Positions 39,043 to 48,563 of a stretch of 64,000 nucleotides of DNA are shown here, one piece after another (position 1 is the first letter of the stretch; each line of letters begins with the position of its first letter). The DNA lies in the NCBI RefSeq assembly GCF_014696315.1, contig NZ_JACJPX010000007.1:1-64000 (forward strand), in the 5' to 3' direction. The position numbers were made by a program, and so were the translations under genes. The notes below the pieces were generated by a model. That model had not been told where the DNA came from, did not search any database, and saw only the letters and a list, made by a program, of their open reading frames with translations. This DNA comes from Calothrix membranacea FACHB-236. GTDB taxonomy: Bacteria; Cyanobacteriota; Cyanobacteriia; Cyanobacteriales; Nostocaceae.

Positions 39043-39136
39043 TCTTTATGTACAATTAAAGCGTTTATCGATGCACCTTTAATACTAGATACTAAGAGTT
39101 AAGCTAAGTTCGCTCTTGATAGCGGCAATTATAAGA

Positions 39137-40462
39137 ATGTCCTCCATGACTTTTGAAATTTTAATCATTTTGGTATTAATTATTGCCAATGGGGTGTTTT
39201 CTATGTCCGAGATGGCGATCGTCTCGGCACGTAAGGTAAGGTTACAGCAGTTGGCTAATCAAGGAGACGCAAAAGCAAAAGCAGCATTAAAACTAGCTGA
39301 GTCTCCCAATCAATTTTTTTCTACCATTCAAATTGGGATTACCCTGATTGGAATTCTCACTGGTGCTTTTGGTGGCGCGACTATTGCTGAGAAATTAGCG
39401 GTATATGTGAAGTTAATACCTTTCCTCGCAGCGTATAGTCAGCCAGTTTCTTTCGGACTAGTGGTTTTAATTATCACTTATTTGTCGCTGATTGTGGGTG
39501 AATTGGTTCCGAAGCGCTTGGCATTGAATAACCCAGAAGCAATTGCTGCATTTGTAGCCATACCAATGCGGGCTTTAGCTGCGCTCGCATCTCCAGCAGT
39601 TTATCTTTTAAGTGCTTCTACTGAAATGGTTTTGAGAGTGTTAGGAATTACACCTTCTACTGAGCCACAAGTCACGGAAGAAGAAATTAAAATTTTAATT
39701 GAGCAAGGCACTGAGGCTGGTACCTTTGAAGAAGCTGAACAGGACATGGTAGAGCGAGTATTTCGTTTAGGCGATCGCCCAGTTAGCGCTTTTATGACTC
39801 CTCGTCCTGATATTGTCTGGTTGGATTTGGAAGACAGCCCAGAAGAAAACCGCGAAAAAATGGTGGATAGTGCCTATTCTAGGTATCCAGTGTGTCAAGA
39901 AGGATTAGATAATGTGCTGGGTGTCATACCCGTGACAGACTTATTAGCTAGGAGTTTCAAAGGTGAACCCCTCGATTTAACTGTGGGATTACGACAGCCT
40001 GTATTTGTGCCAGAAAGTACCCGTGGCTTAAAAGTTTTGGAGTTATTTAAACAAACTATTACCCACATGGCGCTGGTAGTGGATGAATATGGTGTAATTC
40101 AAGGACTAGTAACCCTCAACGATATCATGAGCGAAATTGTGGGTGATGTACCAGCTGACCCCGGACAGGATCAACCCCAAGCTGTGCAAAGAGAAGATGG
40201 TTCCTGGCTTTTAGATGGAATGTTACCTGTAGAAGAATTTTTAGAAATATTCGATATGGAGGAATGGCAACCAGATGAGCGAGGTAGCTATCAAACTTTA
40301 GGTGGTTTTGTCATCACTCATCTAGGCCGCATACCCGCAGCAGCAGATCATTTTGAATGGCAGGGTATGCGTTTTGAAGTCATGGATATGGATGGTAATA
40401 GAGTTGATAAAGTACTAGTGATTCCCAGAAATCATAAATCAACAGAGTCTACAGAATCTTAG
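39137..40462 (+). CDS. CNNM/CorC-family membrane transporter (DUF21-CBS-CorC)
   Basis: A 441-residue protein. A DUF21 membrane domain (about 1-185, ANGVFSMSEMAIVSARKVRLQQL) is followed by a CBS pair (about 200-325) and a CorC/HlyC domain (about 345-435, EDGSWLLDGMLPVEEF). The family, also called hemolysin-like, is linked to magnesium or cobalt export. The ATG at 39137 is chosen; the TTG at 39116 would give seven more residues, but the region around it is not ribosome-site-like. It is followed by a GC-rich hairpin terminator at 40508. Confidence 0.9.
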   Translation: MSSMTFEILIILVLIIANGVFSMSEMAIVSARKVRLQQLANQGDAKAKAALKLAESPNQFFSTIQIGITLIGILTGAFGGATIAEKLAVYVKLIPFLAAYSQPVSFGLVVLIITYLSLIVGELVPKRLALNNPEAIAAFVAIPMRALAALASPAVYLLSASTEMVLRVLGITPSTEPQVTEEEIKILIEQGTEAGTFEEAEQDMVERVFRLGDRPVSAFMTPRPDIVWLDLEDSPEENREKMVDSAYSRYPVCQEGLDNVLGVIPVTDLLARSFKGEPLDLTVGLRQPVFVPESTRGLKVLELFKQTITHMALVVDEYGVIQGLVTLNDIMSEIVGDVPADPGQDQPQAVQREDGSWLLDGMLPVEEFLEIFDMEEWQPDERGSYQTLGGFVITHLGRIPAAADHFEWQGMRFEVMDMDGNRVDKVLVIPRNHKSTESTES

Positions 40463-40507
40463 CTACGAGCCAAAAAAAGTCAAGAAAAATTAAAGCGACA
40501 AATGGAT

Positions 40508-40530
40508 AAGGGCGCACAGATTGCGCCCTT
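40508..40530 (+). terminator. Hairpin terminator after the CNNM gene
   Basis: AAGGGCGCA pairs with TGCGCCCTT around CAGAT. A short T run (about 40544-40549) follows after a gap. It lies 46 bases past the stop codon. It may also serve the convergent gene at 40689. Confidence 0.6.
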
Positions 40531-40688
40531 AAATTACTTCAATATTTTTTGTTGTCATAATTTTTTTTGATTGAAGAGTAATCAATTAAATTACATAAAA
40601 TTTACCTGAATAAATTGGAGTTTATTTCTAAATAAACTTTCAATATTTTTGCAGCCAAAACTAATACATAAATTATCTAAAATTTATC

Positions 40689-42311
40689 TTATATCGCACA
40701 AGTTTGGATACGAGCATATAACTCATACCAACAACCCCAATTGTTCAGATTTTTCAAATCTTTTTTGAGAAATAACTTGGTAAAATCGAAAGGCAGATGT
40801 CCTAAAGGAGCATCAAGACGATAATTTATTTGCTCTTCTTTGAGCCACTTACCATTAACAACCCAAGCTACATACTCAGTAAAATCTTTACATTTCAAGT
40901 TTATATCTTCGGATGTTTGGCTTGTTCTTTGCCAAATACAAGTTTGAATACTAAATCCAAAATGCAAATTACTATGATTTAACCAGAGTTTATCAATGAT
41001 CCGTAGATCTTCACAAGGAAAATTTGCAATAGAGTCCCCAGAAAACAATACCTGATTTATAACTGGTATTTCAAAATTTAAGTTGTTTATTTGTTGGCTT
41101 GCTATAGTGAAAATAATTTTTGTAGTTTCTTGATCTGCTGCTTGCCAGTTTTTTTCTGATAGAAGAAGCTGCAAAGTTGAGTAATCTATATCAAATTTAT
41201 TGTTAAAAATTTGAATATCGTCTTGACCTATTCTAAAATATTCAGTTTTAATTATAGGTCGTTCAAGCCCGATATTAAATACACTGAATTTTTCAGAGTT
41301 TTCATTAATTAAATGGTTCAAAGTCTCCTGATAGGCTTGCTTTTGCTGTATATACAAATTATTCAGGATATCAATATATGGTTTGAGCAAATCTGATGAG
41401 CATTGCCCTATTGCTAACTCTGGCTCTAAATAAAATAGTTGTGGTTGGTATATATGACTGAGATGCAAGTAGTACCAATCTGTGATAAATGCTGCTAGCA
41501 GTTGGTGAAGCGTCACTATAATTTGCCGAATAGTGCGAATAGCCCGCGTCTCATTATAATCACCTGCTTGTAAGGCTTCATAGGCTGCTTCCCAGTTCCA
41601 GGTAGGTAAATTAATTTTAGCTATCTTGCTATTATTGGGATGCCAAAAACTTAAATGAAAATAAACTTCATAATCAGTAATTTTGCTGTGCAGTACAACT
41701 GTAGGAATAGGAGCCAAAATTTGTTGTAGCTGGAGGATATCTGTATCACTAATGGCACGCATAAAATAGTCGCCATAAAATTCTACAGGGCATAAGTCAC
41801 TGCTGATAGGATAATCCTTATGCAGAAAAGTTTTTAATTTTTCTGGAAGTTCTATTGGTAAATCATGTTGTAAAGAAGGCGGACAATGAGGGCTAATATG
41901 TGGTGGTGCAACTAATACTAGTAACCGATGTTTTTTCTGCCTATTATCTAAAATGTTGTAAGTTTCTTCCCGACTAAATATATTTGATAAATTCCGTTGC
42001 TCAAAGAGGTTGCGGATATCTGGGAATCTGCGTTGAACTTGATTAGCTTGCCATTCACCTAATAATTCAAGAAGTTGTTTACTAAACTCCACACGCAACT
42101 GTATTGGCAAATCATTGAGGTTATTATCACTAATTGCTTGAGATTGTATGATTGCTTCTATGTAGCGATTGTCATTCTTAAATAAAGATGCCAAGAAAGC
42201 TGAAGTACTATAGCTACTAGCGATTTCATCTAAAGCTCTGCCAATGCTATTAGCAGTACTTTTCAGCAAATTTGAGAGAATATTGTCAACTATAAGAGGT
42301 AAAGCCATCAT
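40689..42311 (-). CDS. GUN4-domain protein with unrecognised N-terminal region
   Basis: A 540-residue protein. The last about 165 residues match the GUN4 family: LQLLLSEKNWQAADQETT, then FPCEDLRIIDKLWLNHS, HFGFSIQTCIWQ, and a WCWYELY-like end (GCWYELYARI). GUN4 proteins bind porphyrins and aid chlorophyll synthesis, but many fusions serve signalling or conflict roles. The first about 370 residues are unrecognised. They are helical early, then have VLVAPPHISPHCPPSL and a WYYLHLSHIYQP region. The ATG at 42311 is chosen, and TTG at 42329 would add six residues. It stands alone, so its partner is unknown. GUN4 is recognised from memory, the rest is open. Confidence 0.75.
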   Translation of the reverse strand: MMALPLIVDNILSNLLKSTANSIGRALDEIASSYSTSAFLASLFKNDNRYIEAIIQSQAISDNNLNDLPIQLRVEFSKQLLELLGEWQANQVQRRFPDIRNLFEQRNLSNIFSREETYNILDNRQKKHRLLVLVAPPHISPHCPPSLQHDLPIELPEKLKTFLHKDYPISSDLCPVEFYGDYFMRAISDTDILQLQQILAPIPTVVLHSKITDYEVYFHLSFWHPNNSKIAKINLPTWNWEAAYEALQAGDYNETRAIRTIRQIIVTLHQLLAAFITDWYYLHLSHIYQPQLFYLEPELAIGQCSSDLLKPYIDILNNLYIQQKQAYQETLNHLINENSEKFSVFNIGLERPIIKTEYFRIGQDDIQIFNNKFDIDYSTLQLLLSEKNWQAADQETTKIIFTIASQQINNLNFEIPVINQVLFSGDSIANFPCEDLRIIDKLWLNHSNLHFGFSIQTCIWQRTSQTSEDINLKCKDFTEYVAWVVNGKWLKEEQINYRLDAPLGHLPFDFTKLFLKKDLKNLNNWGCWYELYARIQTCAI

Positions 42312-42526
42312 TTTTGCATATTTCTCCAAAAAGGAGTAGATTTTATTGTGTGTCAGAATTCACTCTGTTGTAGCCTGTGACTGGGAAATGTGTCACTAAC
42401 TCTTAGCTGTACTATCATTAGCTAATTTGGTTAAAAATATTTCTTATTAGTAAATCTTCAGCCTTGAGAGTTGCGGCTAGTTTTGCAGCATCTATAATTA
42501 ATCTTGCCCTATGAGCGTTCGTTACC

Positions 42527-44053
42527 ATGTCGGAAGAAGATATCCGTGCCGCGAGGCTGGAAAAAGTAGGCCAGCTCAAACAGCTGGGCATGAATCCCTA
42601 TGCATACCGATGGGAGTCTACCCACCACGCAGCACAACTGCAAGAAAAATTCGCTGATTTACCTAGTGGTGAAGAAGTTGATTTAGAAGTTGCCATTGCT
42701 GGACGCATCCTGGCACGTCGTGTCTTTGGTAAACTGGCTTTCTTCACTTTGCAAGATGAAACAGGCACGATTCAGCTTTATTTAGAGAAAAATCGTATTC
42801 AAGAAAGCATGGCAGATATTGATGCTGATGCTTTCAATCACCTCAAGCAACTCTCAGACGCAGGCGACATCCTGGGAGTCAAAGGAACTATAAAACGGAC
42901 TGAAAAGGGCGAGTTATCTGTCTACGTCAAACAATACAGTATTCTAACCAAATCCTTATTACCTTTGCCTGACAAGTGGCACGGGTTGACGGATGTGGCT
43001 AAACGCTACCGTCAACGTTATGTGGATTTGATTGTCAACCCTGATGTGCGGCAAACTTTCCGTCGCCGCGCCCAAATTACTGCGGGTATTCGTCGCTATT
43101 TAGAACAGCGCGATTTTCTCGAAATTGAAACACCAGTTCTGCAAAGTGAGGCTGGGGGTGCGGATGCACGTCCGTTTATCACCTACCACAACACCTTAGA
43201 TATGGAGTTGTATCTGCGGATTGCCACAGAACTTCATCTCAAAAGGTTAATTGTTGGTGGTTTTGAAAAGGTCTTTGAGTTAGGGCGAATTTTCCGCAAT
43301 GAAGGAATTTCGACTCGACACAACCCAGAATTTACCACAATTGAAATTTATCAAGCCTACGCCGACTACAACGATATGATGGAGTTGACAGAGGGAATTA
43401 TTACCACTGTTGCCCAAGAAGTACTCGGCACACTGCAGATTACCTACCAAGGCGTAGCTATCGATTTGACTCCACCTTGGCGGCGGGTAACCATGCATGA
43501 CATAGTCAAAGAATACACAGGCTTGGATTTTAATTCCTTCCAAACAGTAGAAGAGGCAAAAACAGCAAGTAAAAATGCTGGGATTCCTGGTGTAGATGAA
43601 GCTCAATCTATTGGCAAGTTACTGAATTTAGCCTTTGAAGAAAAGGTAGAAGCCAACTTAATTCAGCCAACTTTTGTCATTGACTATCCCGTAGAAATTT
43701 CGCCCTTAGCGAAGCCCCACCGTTCTAAGTCTGGTTTGGTAGAAAGGTTTGAGTTATTTATCGTTGGGCGGGAGACTGGTAATAGTTTCTCAGAACTTAC
43801 CGACCCCATTGACCAAAGAGAACGTCTTGAAGCACAAGCTGCACGCAAAGCTGCTGGTGATTTAGAAGCTCAAGGCGTTGACGAAGACTTTTTGACTGCT
43901 TTGGAATATGGAATGCCACCTACAGGGGGATTAGGGATTGGTATTGATCGCTTAGTAATGCTACTAACTGATTCTGCCAGTATACGGGATGCGATCGCAT
44001 TTCCTCTCCTCAAACCCGAAAAATCTGATTCATCCCCAGAAGCAACAAGTTAA
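42527..44053 (+). CDS. lysS: Lysyl-tRNA synthetase, class II
   Basis: A 508-residue enzyme that charges tRNA-Lys. The N-terminal OB fold binds the anticodon (about 55-145, including [20 protein letters not shown]). The class II core shows motif 2 ([17 protein letters not shown]) and motif 3 ([16 protein letters not shown]). The length is normal and it starts with ATG. A strong GC hairpin at 44083 follows the stop. Confidence 0.97.
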   Translation: MSEEDIRAARLEKVGQLKQLGMNPYAYRWESTHHAAQLQEKFADLPSGEEVDLEVAIAGRILARRVFGKLAFFTLQDETGTIQLYLEKNRIQESMADIDADAFNHLKQLSDAGDILGVKGTIKRTEKGELSVYVKQYSILTKSLLPLPDKWHGLTDVAKRYRQRYVDLIVNPDVRQTFRRRAQITAGIRRYLEQRDFLEIETPVLQSEAGGADARPFITYHNTLDMELYLRIATELHLKRLIVGGFEKVFELGRIFRNEGISTRHNPEFTTIEIYQAYADYNDMMELTEGIITTVAQEVLGTLQITYQGVAIDLTPPWRRVTMHDIVKEYTGLDFNSFQTVEEAKTASKNAGIPGVDEAQSIGKLLNLAFEEKVEANLIQPTFVIDYPVEISPLAKPHRSKSGLVERFELFIVGRETGNSFSELTDPIDQRERLEAQAARKAAGDLEAQGVDEDFLTALEYGMPPTGGLGIGIDRLVMLLTDSASIRDAIAFPLLKPEKSDSSPEATS

Positions 44054-44082
44054 TCCAAACTAGCAATTACACAGCTAAAAGC

Positions 44083-44118
44083 ACCTGTAAAAACGTAAGA
44101 TTTTGCGTTTTTGCAGGT
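44083..44118 (+). terminator. Hairpin after lysS
   Basis: ACCTGTAAAAACG pairs with CGTTTTTGCAGGT, with one G-T pair, around a 10-base loop. It lies 30 bases after the stop. The downstream T tract is weak, so it is a probable rather than certain terminator. Confidence 0.65.
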
Positions 44119-44190
44119 TATTAATTAAGAATGCTATAAAATAATTTTATAATTCTTGCTGCCCACTTCAGTTTAGAGGTTTATCATTAT

Positions 44191-44886
44191 TTGCAAGCCA
44201 AAGATATTAAAAAACAATTAAGATTACTCATAGAGGAAGCATCTGTAATAGATCCTGGTTTAGCGAAAAGGTTAGAAGAAATAAATCGTTGGGTGAAAGA
44301 TGTTAAGCCTGGTTCCTTAACGTCTAAAAAATTTGTACTTTTTTTTCTGCAACAGATAATTAAAGATGCGCTGATTTGGCTTGATATACAAGCTCTAACA
44401 TCACCACAGGCGCAGCAAGAGTACTATGAACGGATGACACCAACGGAATACTATTGGTATAGTTATTTATTCCCCAAATGGTTGAATCAAGCAGATCCAA
44501 AATTCTCTATTTGGAAACAGAAATTGATGGCGGGGGAGTATCATCAAGCGGATATCAATGTTCTGAGATTGATTGCTACTGATATCATCCATCGGGAAGG
44601 CACTTTTTGGCAGTGTTATATAGCCGACTTCTCAATGGCAACTGATATAATTGTTAGTAATCGAGAGAAGCAACCACTGTGTATTCAGATCACTAGTCTT
44701 TCGGATGAATTTTCTCAAGAAAAATCTGATAATTGGGAAAATACCTTGCTACTTTGGGGCATAGAAAGAGGTTTGTTCTTAAGTTACAATCCCCACATTA
44801 CGGATTTTGTCAATCAGGTAGTGAATATATCACTATATAACAGCGATCGCTTGCAAACAGGTATTTACTTAAAATTCAATTTATAG
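44191..44886 (+). CDS. Hypothetical protein, first of an unknown pair
   Basis: A 231-residue soluble protein. The first part is helical (IKKQLRLLIEEASVI). The middle has Trp- and Tyr-rich motifs (EYYWYSYLFPKWL). The C-terminal part has PLCIQITSLSD and LLLWGIERGLFLSYNP, which look like beta strands. I know no family. The start is a TTG with AGAGGT upstream, because the frame gives no ATG. It is followed 38 bases later by another unknown gene in the same direction, so the two may be one unit. Confidence 0.6.
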   Translation: MQAKDIKKQLRLLIEEASVIDPGLAKRLEEINRWVKDVKPGSLTSKKFVLFFLQQIIKDALIWLDIQALTSPQAQQEYYERMTPTEYYWYSYLFPKWLNQADPKFSIWKQKLMAGEYHQADINVLRLIATDIIHREGTFWQCYIADFSMATDIIVSNREKQPLCIQITSLSDEFSQEKSDNWENTLLLWGIERGLFLSYNPHITDFVNQVVNISLYNSDRLQTGIYLKFNL

Positions 44887-44924
44887 TTGTAGACCATTTT
44901 CCGTCACTGTCTTCACCAAACTAC

Positions 44925-45398
44925 ATGATTATGGGGCACAAAATTCCAGTTGAACCTCAAGCAAGATTAGAAAATTTTTTGGAACATTTAGAAGCAGCTA
45001 GGCAATTACAAAGAGAATGGATGACTTATGGACTTGACTGCGTAAATTTATATTTTGATGATATCGATGGAGACTGGTGGGAAAAATGGACAGAAGAGGA
45101 ACCGCAGAGTTTTGAAGCGGCTTTAATAGCGTTCCTGGAAAGTGATAACTGGGTGGCTGTTAGGGTACGTAAGCAACTGCAAGACAAACCTATATCTGAA
45201 ATTGCTAGCAAGCTGGACAAATATTTGAGTTTCCCACAAGAAGACCAGATTTTTGCTATCAAAAACTTTTTAGCAGGTAAGGTTGTTATGGGAGAAAATT
45301 ACCGCTACACCACCATTGAAATTGATGAAATTGAACTTTTTAATTTAGCAGCAGAACTTTTAGAGAAGTTGGAAGAAATTCGAGGTAGAAATCTCTAG
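44925..45398 (+). CDS. Hypothetical acidic protein, second of an unknown pair
   Basis: A 157-residue acidic protein. It has many Glu and Asp (DDIDGDWWEKWTEEEPQSF), a helical middle and a helical end (LAAELLEKLEEIRG). No membrane helix. Small, acidic and next to an unknown partner, it could be an antitoxin or immunity protein, but this is only a guess from size and charge. The ATG at 44925 or 44931 may be the start. Confidence 0.55.
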   Translation: MIMGHKIPVEPQARLENFLEHLEAARQLQREWMTYGLDCVNLYFDDIDGDWWEKWTEEEPQSFEAALIAFLESDNWVAVRVRKQLQDKPISEIASKLDKYLSFPQEDQIFAIKNFLAGKVVMGENYRYTTIEIDEIELFNLAAELLEKLEEIRGRNL

Positions 45399-45557
45399 GG
45401 AGTTGTGAGTTCTGAGTTTTGGAAGTAGGAGAGCCAGTTGCATGGGTGGGTTTCCCGACTTGAGCAAACTAGCGTTGTGTTGTAGCGCAGCGCAACGCAC
45501 TGAGATGCTGTTAAAAATTCTAGGTAGTGTATCTTGTTAGGCAAATCTTGCTACCCA

Positions 45558-45588
45558 GAACCCCGACTTTTTGAAAAAGTCGGGGTTC
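45558..45588. repeat. 31-base palindromic hairpin repeat, copy A
   Basis: GAACCCCGACTTTTT and AAAAAGTCGGGGTTC pair fully around one central G. A second copy at 55774-55804 has GATCCCC and GGGGATC ends, a compensated change that keeps all base pairs. Confidence 0.85.
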
Positions 45589-45674
45589 TAAATCTCGCTA
45601 AAGTTAGTGACATTTCATCCTATAAATCAATACGCTGCAGTTAATAATTTTTCGTCATGATTTCTGGTTGGTGA

Positions 45675-45694
45675 AGACGCGATAAATCGCGTCT
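45675..45694. repeat. Hairpin repeat AGACGCGAT-AA-ATCGCGTCT
   Basis: Nine-base arms are fully paired around AA. I recognise GACGCGATAAATCGCGTC as a commonly dispersed hairpin sequence in cyanobacteria, from memory. Confidence 0.75.
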
Positions 45695-45846
45695 CTACAG
45701 GATTTAACGTCAATCGAATTGTATTATCCGAACCGTATTTTCCTATAAATAGGGCTTGCACAATTTTTCAGGAGATGCATTAGGAATTTAATTATTTTGT
45801 TGGTGCGAAATAAACAAATTTAAAAAATTTTGCACCCAATAATTAT

Positions 45847-45874
45847 ATAGGGGCGCAAAGCTTTGCGCCCCTAT
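45847..45874. repeat. 28-base perfect palindrome
   Basis: ATAGGGGCGCAAAG and CTTTGCGCCCCTAT are adjacent and fully complementary. It lies 38 bases past the minus-strand VOC gene's stop, so it may be a terminator. It is equally stable on both strands. Confidence 0.75.
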
Positions 45875-45911
45875 CTCATGGTTACCTTATGACTACACCC
45901 CTAATTAATAA

Positions 45912-46514
45912 CTAATTCGCAACCTCAGCCATTTCAATAATCCGTTCTTCATAATCCTTAACCAAAAAATTAAGGGGCTTTTGGTTGCGAATCTTAAACT
46001 TTAAACCGCGTGTTTCTACTCGCATTAAAATCATTTCTAGGCAGTCGCGGTCAAAGCAAACATGGCGTTGCTGATTTTTTGTGCCTAAACTAGCGCCAGT
46101 AATAATGTGCAACTGGGTATTTTTCTTTAACTGATACCACAGGCCTTCGCTGGCATTATTCATCATTTTGTTGGAGAAACTAGGCCCTGTAGACATATAA
46201 AGTGGGTCTATGCCTGTTGCTCCTATAGTTTGTTCGTAGTTGTAGTAATAGTGCAAAGGCACTTCAGCGGCTGGCAAATCTAGCAGCCCTTCATACAACT
46301 GTCGCGCAATTTCCAAATCTGACACCATGACGGTGTGTACTTTGGGCGCACTGGTAAGGAACATCCACATTGCTCCAGCGTAAGCCGCCAGGAGCAATAC
46401 CATAATGCCTTGGGTGGAGAGTAGGCTATCCAGGGGCAAGGAAGGCAGAAACGAGCCTAAAGTTAAAGGACTATGTAGGAACGATATCACACTAGAGGCT
46501 ATAACCATGAACAA
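45912..46514 (-). CDS. Membrane-anchored VOC/glyoxalase-like protein
   Basis: A 200-residue protein. The N-terminal part (about 1-52) includes a hydrophobic helix (IMVLLLAAYAGAMWMFL). The soluble part (about 57-200) resembles the vicinal oxygen chelate fold with the typical start VHTVMVSDLEIARQLYEGLL and a final ERIIEMAEV. The family includes glyoxalases and bleomycin-resistance proteins. Metal ligands cannot be assigned with confidence. It does not share an operon with its neighbours. It is probably cytoplasmic-facing, but topology is uncertain. Confidence 0.75.
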   Translation of the reverse strand: MFMVIASSVISFLHSPLTLGSFLPSLPLDSLLSTQGIMVLLLAAYAGAMWMFLTSAPKVHTVMVSDLEIARQLYEGLLDLPAAEVPLHYYYNYEQTIGATGIDPLYMSTGPSFSNKMMNNASEGLWYQLKKNTQLHIITGASLGTKNQQRHVCFDRDCLEMILMRVETRGLKFKIRNQKPLNFLVKDYEERIIEMAEVAN

Positions 46515-46704
46515 GTCAAATATTGTATAAGGGAATGGCTTTTATTATTGTCGATAAAGACTAAAATTAAGTCCTTGTTTATAGTGTATCAATACTCCAG
46601 TGGAGTGAGTCTGAAGCAAAATTAGACAAACATGAAGTTATTGTGCGCTAAATGGGAGACTGACAATCCCAAATTTATATTAACAACTATCAAACCCACG
46701 GCTC

Positions 46705-47328
46705 GTGCAAATCCCTCACTTTCCCGAAGCTAATCACCCCCTAGTAAAGTCGCTGTTCCATCAAAGTGACCAAGAATTAGTAATTCTGTTTCAACGCTCT
46801 CCCGATAGCGGAAAGTACTTTACGGCGATTTTTTGCCGCTATAGCCCGATAGTTTACACCTTGATTCGGCATTCAGCGCGATCGCCTGTGCAAGCAGATT
46901 ATTTATTCGCTCTCACTTGGCGACATATTTACTACGAACTTGGTGGGCTAGATTTAAATAGCCCAACACCCAACCAAGAACCCTTAACTCTACAAAATTG
47001 GCTGATCAACATCACCGCCTACTGCATTAATGAAATTGAATTACCGCCCACAGAGGCAATTCATTATTCTCTCAAGGCTACTTCGCCTGCTTTCTGGTGC
47101 TATGTTGAGCAAGCTTTAGATCAACTACCCCCAGTTTTGCGTTTTGTAGTCTTAATGGCTCAGACTTTCCGCTGGAGTGAAACGCGAATTGCTGCTTATC
47201 TCCAAGCTGAGGGCGAAAATTTTACCCCGCACGAAGTAGCCAATTTTCTCCAGGAAGGATATCGTATGTTAGAGGACAAATTACCTGGAGATATTCGTGT
47301 GATTTATTTAGGCGAAGATGCAGCCTAA
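46705..47328 (+). CDS. Sigma-70-like (ECF-type) small protein
   Basis: A 207-residue protein. Residues about 20-75 look like sigma region 2 (SDQELVILFQRSP ... IFCRYSPIVYTLI). Residues about 135-195 look like a weak region 4 (LDQLPPVLRFVVLMAQTFRWSETRIAAYLQ), with a spacer of about 60. No anti-sigma gene is next to it. Downstream lies a TPR protein. It may be a true ECF sigma factor or a degenerate relative that has lost promoter binding. GTG is the probable start. Confidence 0.7.
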   Translation: MQIPHFPEANHPLVKSLFHQSDQELVILFQRSPDSGKYFTAIFCRYSPIVYTLIRHSARSPVQADYLFALTWRHIYYELGGLDLNSPTPNQEPLTLQNWLINITAYCINEIELPPTEAIHYSLKATSPAFWCYVEQALDQLPPVLRFVVLMAQTFRWSETRIAAYLQAEGENFTPHEVANFLQEGYRMLEDKLPGDIRVIYLGEDAA

Positions 47329-47431
47329 TCTAGCTTAAGTATATACACGTAATTTTAAAATTTATCCGAGGTAGTTTTAACCTTGCTTATAAAACCTTCT
47401 ACTTAAAAGCGACATTTCTCGGGTAAGTTTT

Positions 47432-48559
47432 ATGAAACAACGGTATTTCTTACCAGAGGCTAGCATTCTCAATTTAAATCCCCGCCTGAAATCAGGATTA
47501 CTAAGTTGGGATTGTGCTATCCTCGCCTCGCGCCAGGGTGGTAAATCCCAATTTTTGACTGCTTGCTTGTTAATTTTGGCTGTGGCTTTTAGCCCTCTAG
47601 CAGCCATTGCGGTTGACATTACCCAACAACTGCACCGTCCGTTAAATCGTTCGACGTTACGAGACTCAAGAGACCAAGCAGACAGCTTATTAAATATCGG
47701 TGAACAACAATACCAGTTAGGTTATGCCGATAAAACCCTTGATTCTTGCTTGCAAGCACTGGAAATTTATCACTCCTTGGGTGACTACAAAGCCCAAGGT
47801 ATGACCTATGATTTGCTAGCGAAAGCATACATCCAGCTAGACCGTTTACAAGAAGGGGAAGATGCATTACGCCGGAGGTTAGCGATCGCTCGCGATACTA
47901 AAGATTTTCAGTCTCAGATTTTTGCACTGAATAATATTAGTACAGTGCTGCTACAAAAAGGAGAATTCATTCCAGCGGGCAAAACCGTACAAGAAGCCCT
48001 GGAAATCGCCCAAAATGTCCAAAATATTGCCGGACAAGGATTGTCTTTGAGTAATTGGGGGCTGGTAAATGCCAGAGTCGGCAATTACAGCAAGGCAATA
48101 AAATTGTATGAAACTGCTTTGTCTTTCCGTCGTCAAAGTGGTGATGTGATTGGTGAGACAAATACCCTCAACAATTTGGGTGATGCTTACTTCGCAATGG
48201 GTAATTATGACGATACTATTGGCACTTATGGCGCTGCTTTGAGGATAGCGAAAACCACACGCGATCGCACTAATTATGTAAGAGCACTTGATGGTTTAGT
48301 CACAGCTCATAGTTCTGTAGGACGCAATGAGCGTGCTTTTGACTTATTAGAACAACGTCTAGCAATGGCTAGAGACTCCCAAAATCTAAGGGAAGAATTT
48401 GGAGTTTTTATGACCTACGCCAAGATATACGAAAAACTCAATAATTATCTTACTGCTCGTAACTTTTATGAAAGATCCCTCGTATTAGCGAGGATTCTGG
48501 AAGACAGCAAGCAGGAGGTATTTTTGGTTGATAAGTTGACTAAATTACCCAAACGCTAA
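47432..48559 (+). CDS. Exported TPR-repeat protein
   Basis: A 375-residue protein. A hydrophobic segment (about 41-58, LTACLLILAVAFSPLAAIA) suggests a signal or anchor behind a long N-terminal leader. Residues about 85-370 hold about six to seven TPR repeats of the Kinesin-light-chain type (repeats such as NTLNNLGDAYFAMGNYDDTIGTY and FALNNISTVLLQKGEF). TPR domains mediate protein contacts. It follows the sigma-like gene by 103 bases, so co-transcription is possible but not certain. It ends at a well-formed terminator. Confidence 0.85.
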   Translation: MKQRYFLPEASILNLNPRLKSGLLSWDCAILASRQGGKSQFLTACLLILAVAFSPLAAIAVDITQQLHRPLNRSTLRDSRDQADSLLNIGEQQYQLGYADKTLDSCLQALEIYHSLGDYKAQGMTYDLLAKAYIQLDRLQEGEDALRRRLAIARDTKDFQSQIFALNNISTVLLQKGEFIPAGKTVQEALEIAQNVQNIAGQGLSLSNWGLVNARVGNYSKAIKLYETALSFRRQSGDVIGETNTLNNLGDAYFAMGNYDDTIGTYGAALRIAKTTRDRTNYVRALDGLVTAHSSVGRNERAFDLLEQRLAMARDSQNLREEFGVFMTYAKIYEKLNNYLTARNFYERSLVLARILEDSKQEVFLVDKLTKLPKR

Positions 48560-48563
48560 GACA

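Larger units (their letters stand above)
45399..45911. other. Intergenic repeat cluster
   Basis: This 513-base stretch has no gene but holds at least four different structured repeats: a GGGTTTCCCGAC-type repeat near 45450, the hairpin at 45558, another at 45675, and a 28-base palindrome at 45847. The last one sits just past the stop codon of the gene at 45912 and may end its transcription. Confidence 0.65.
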
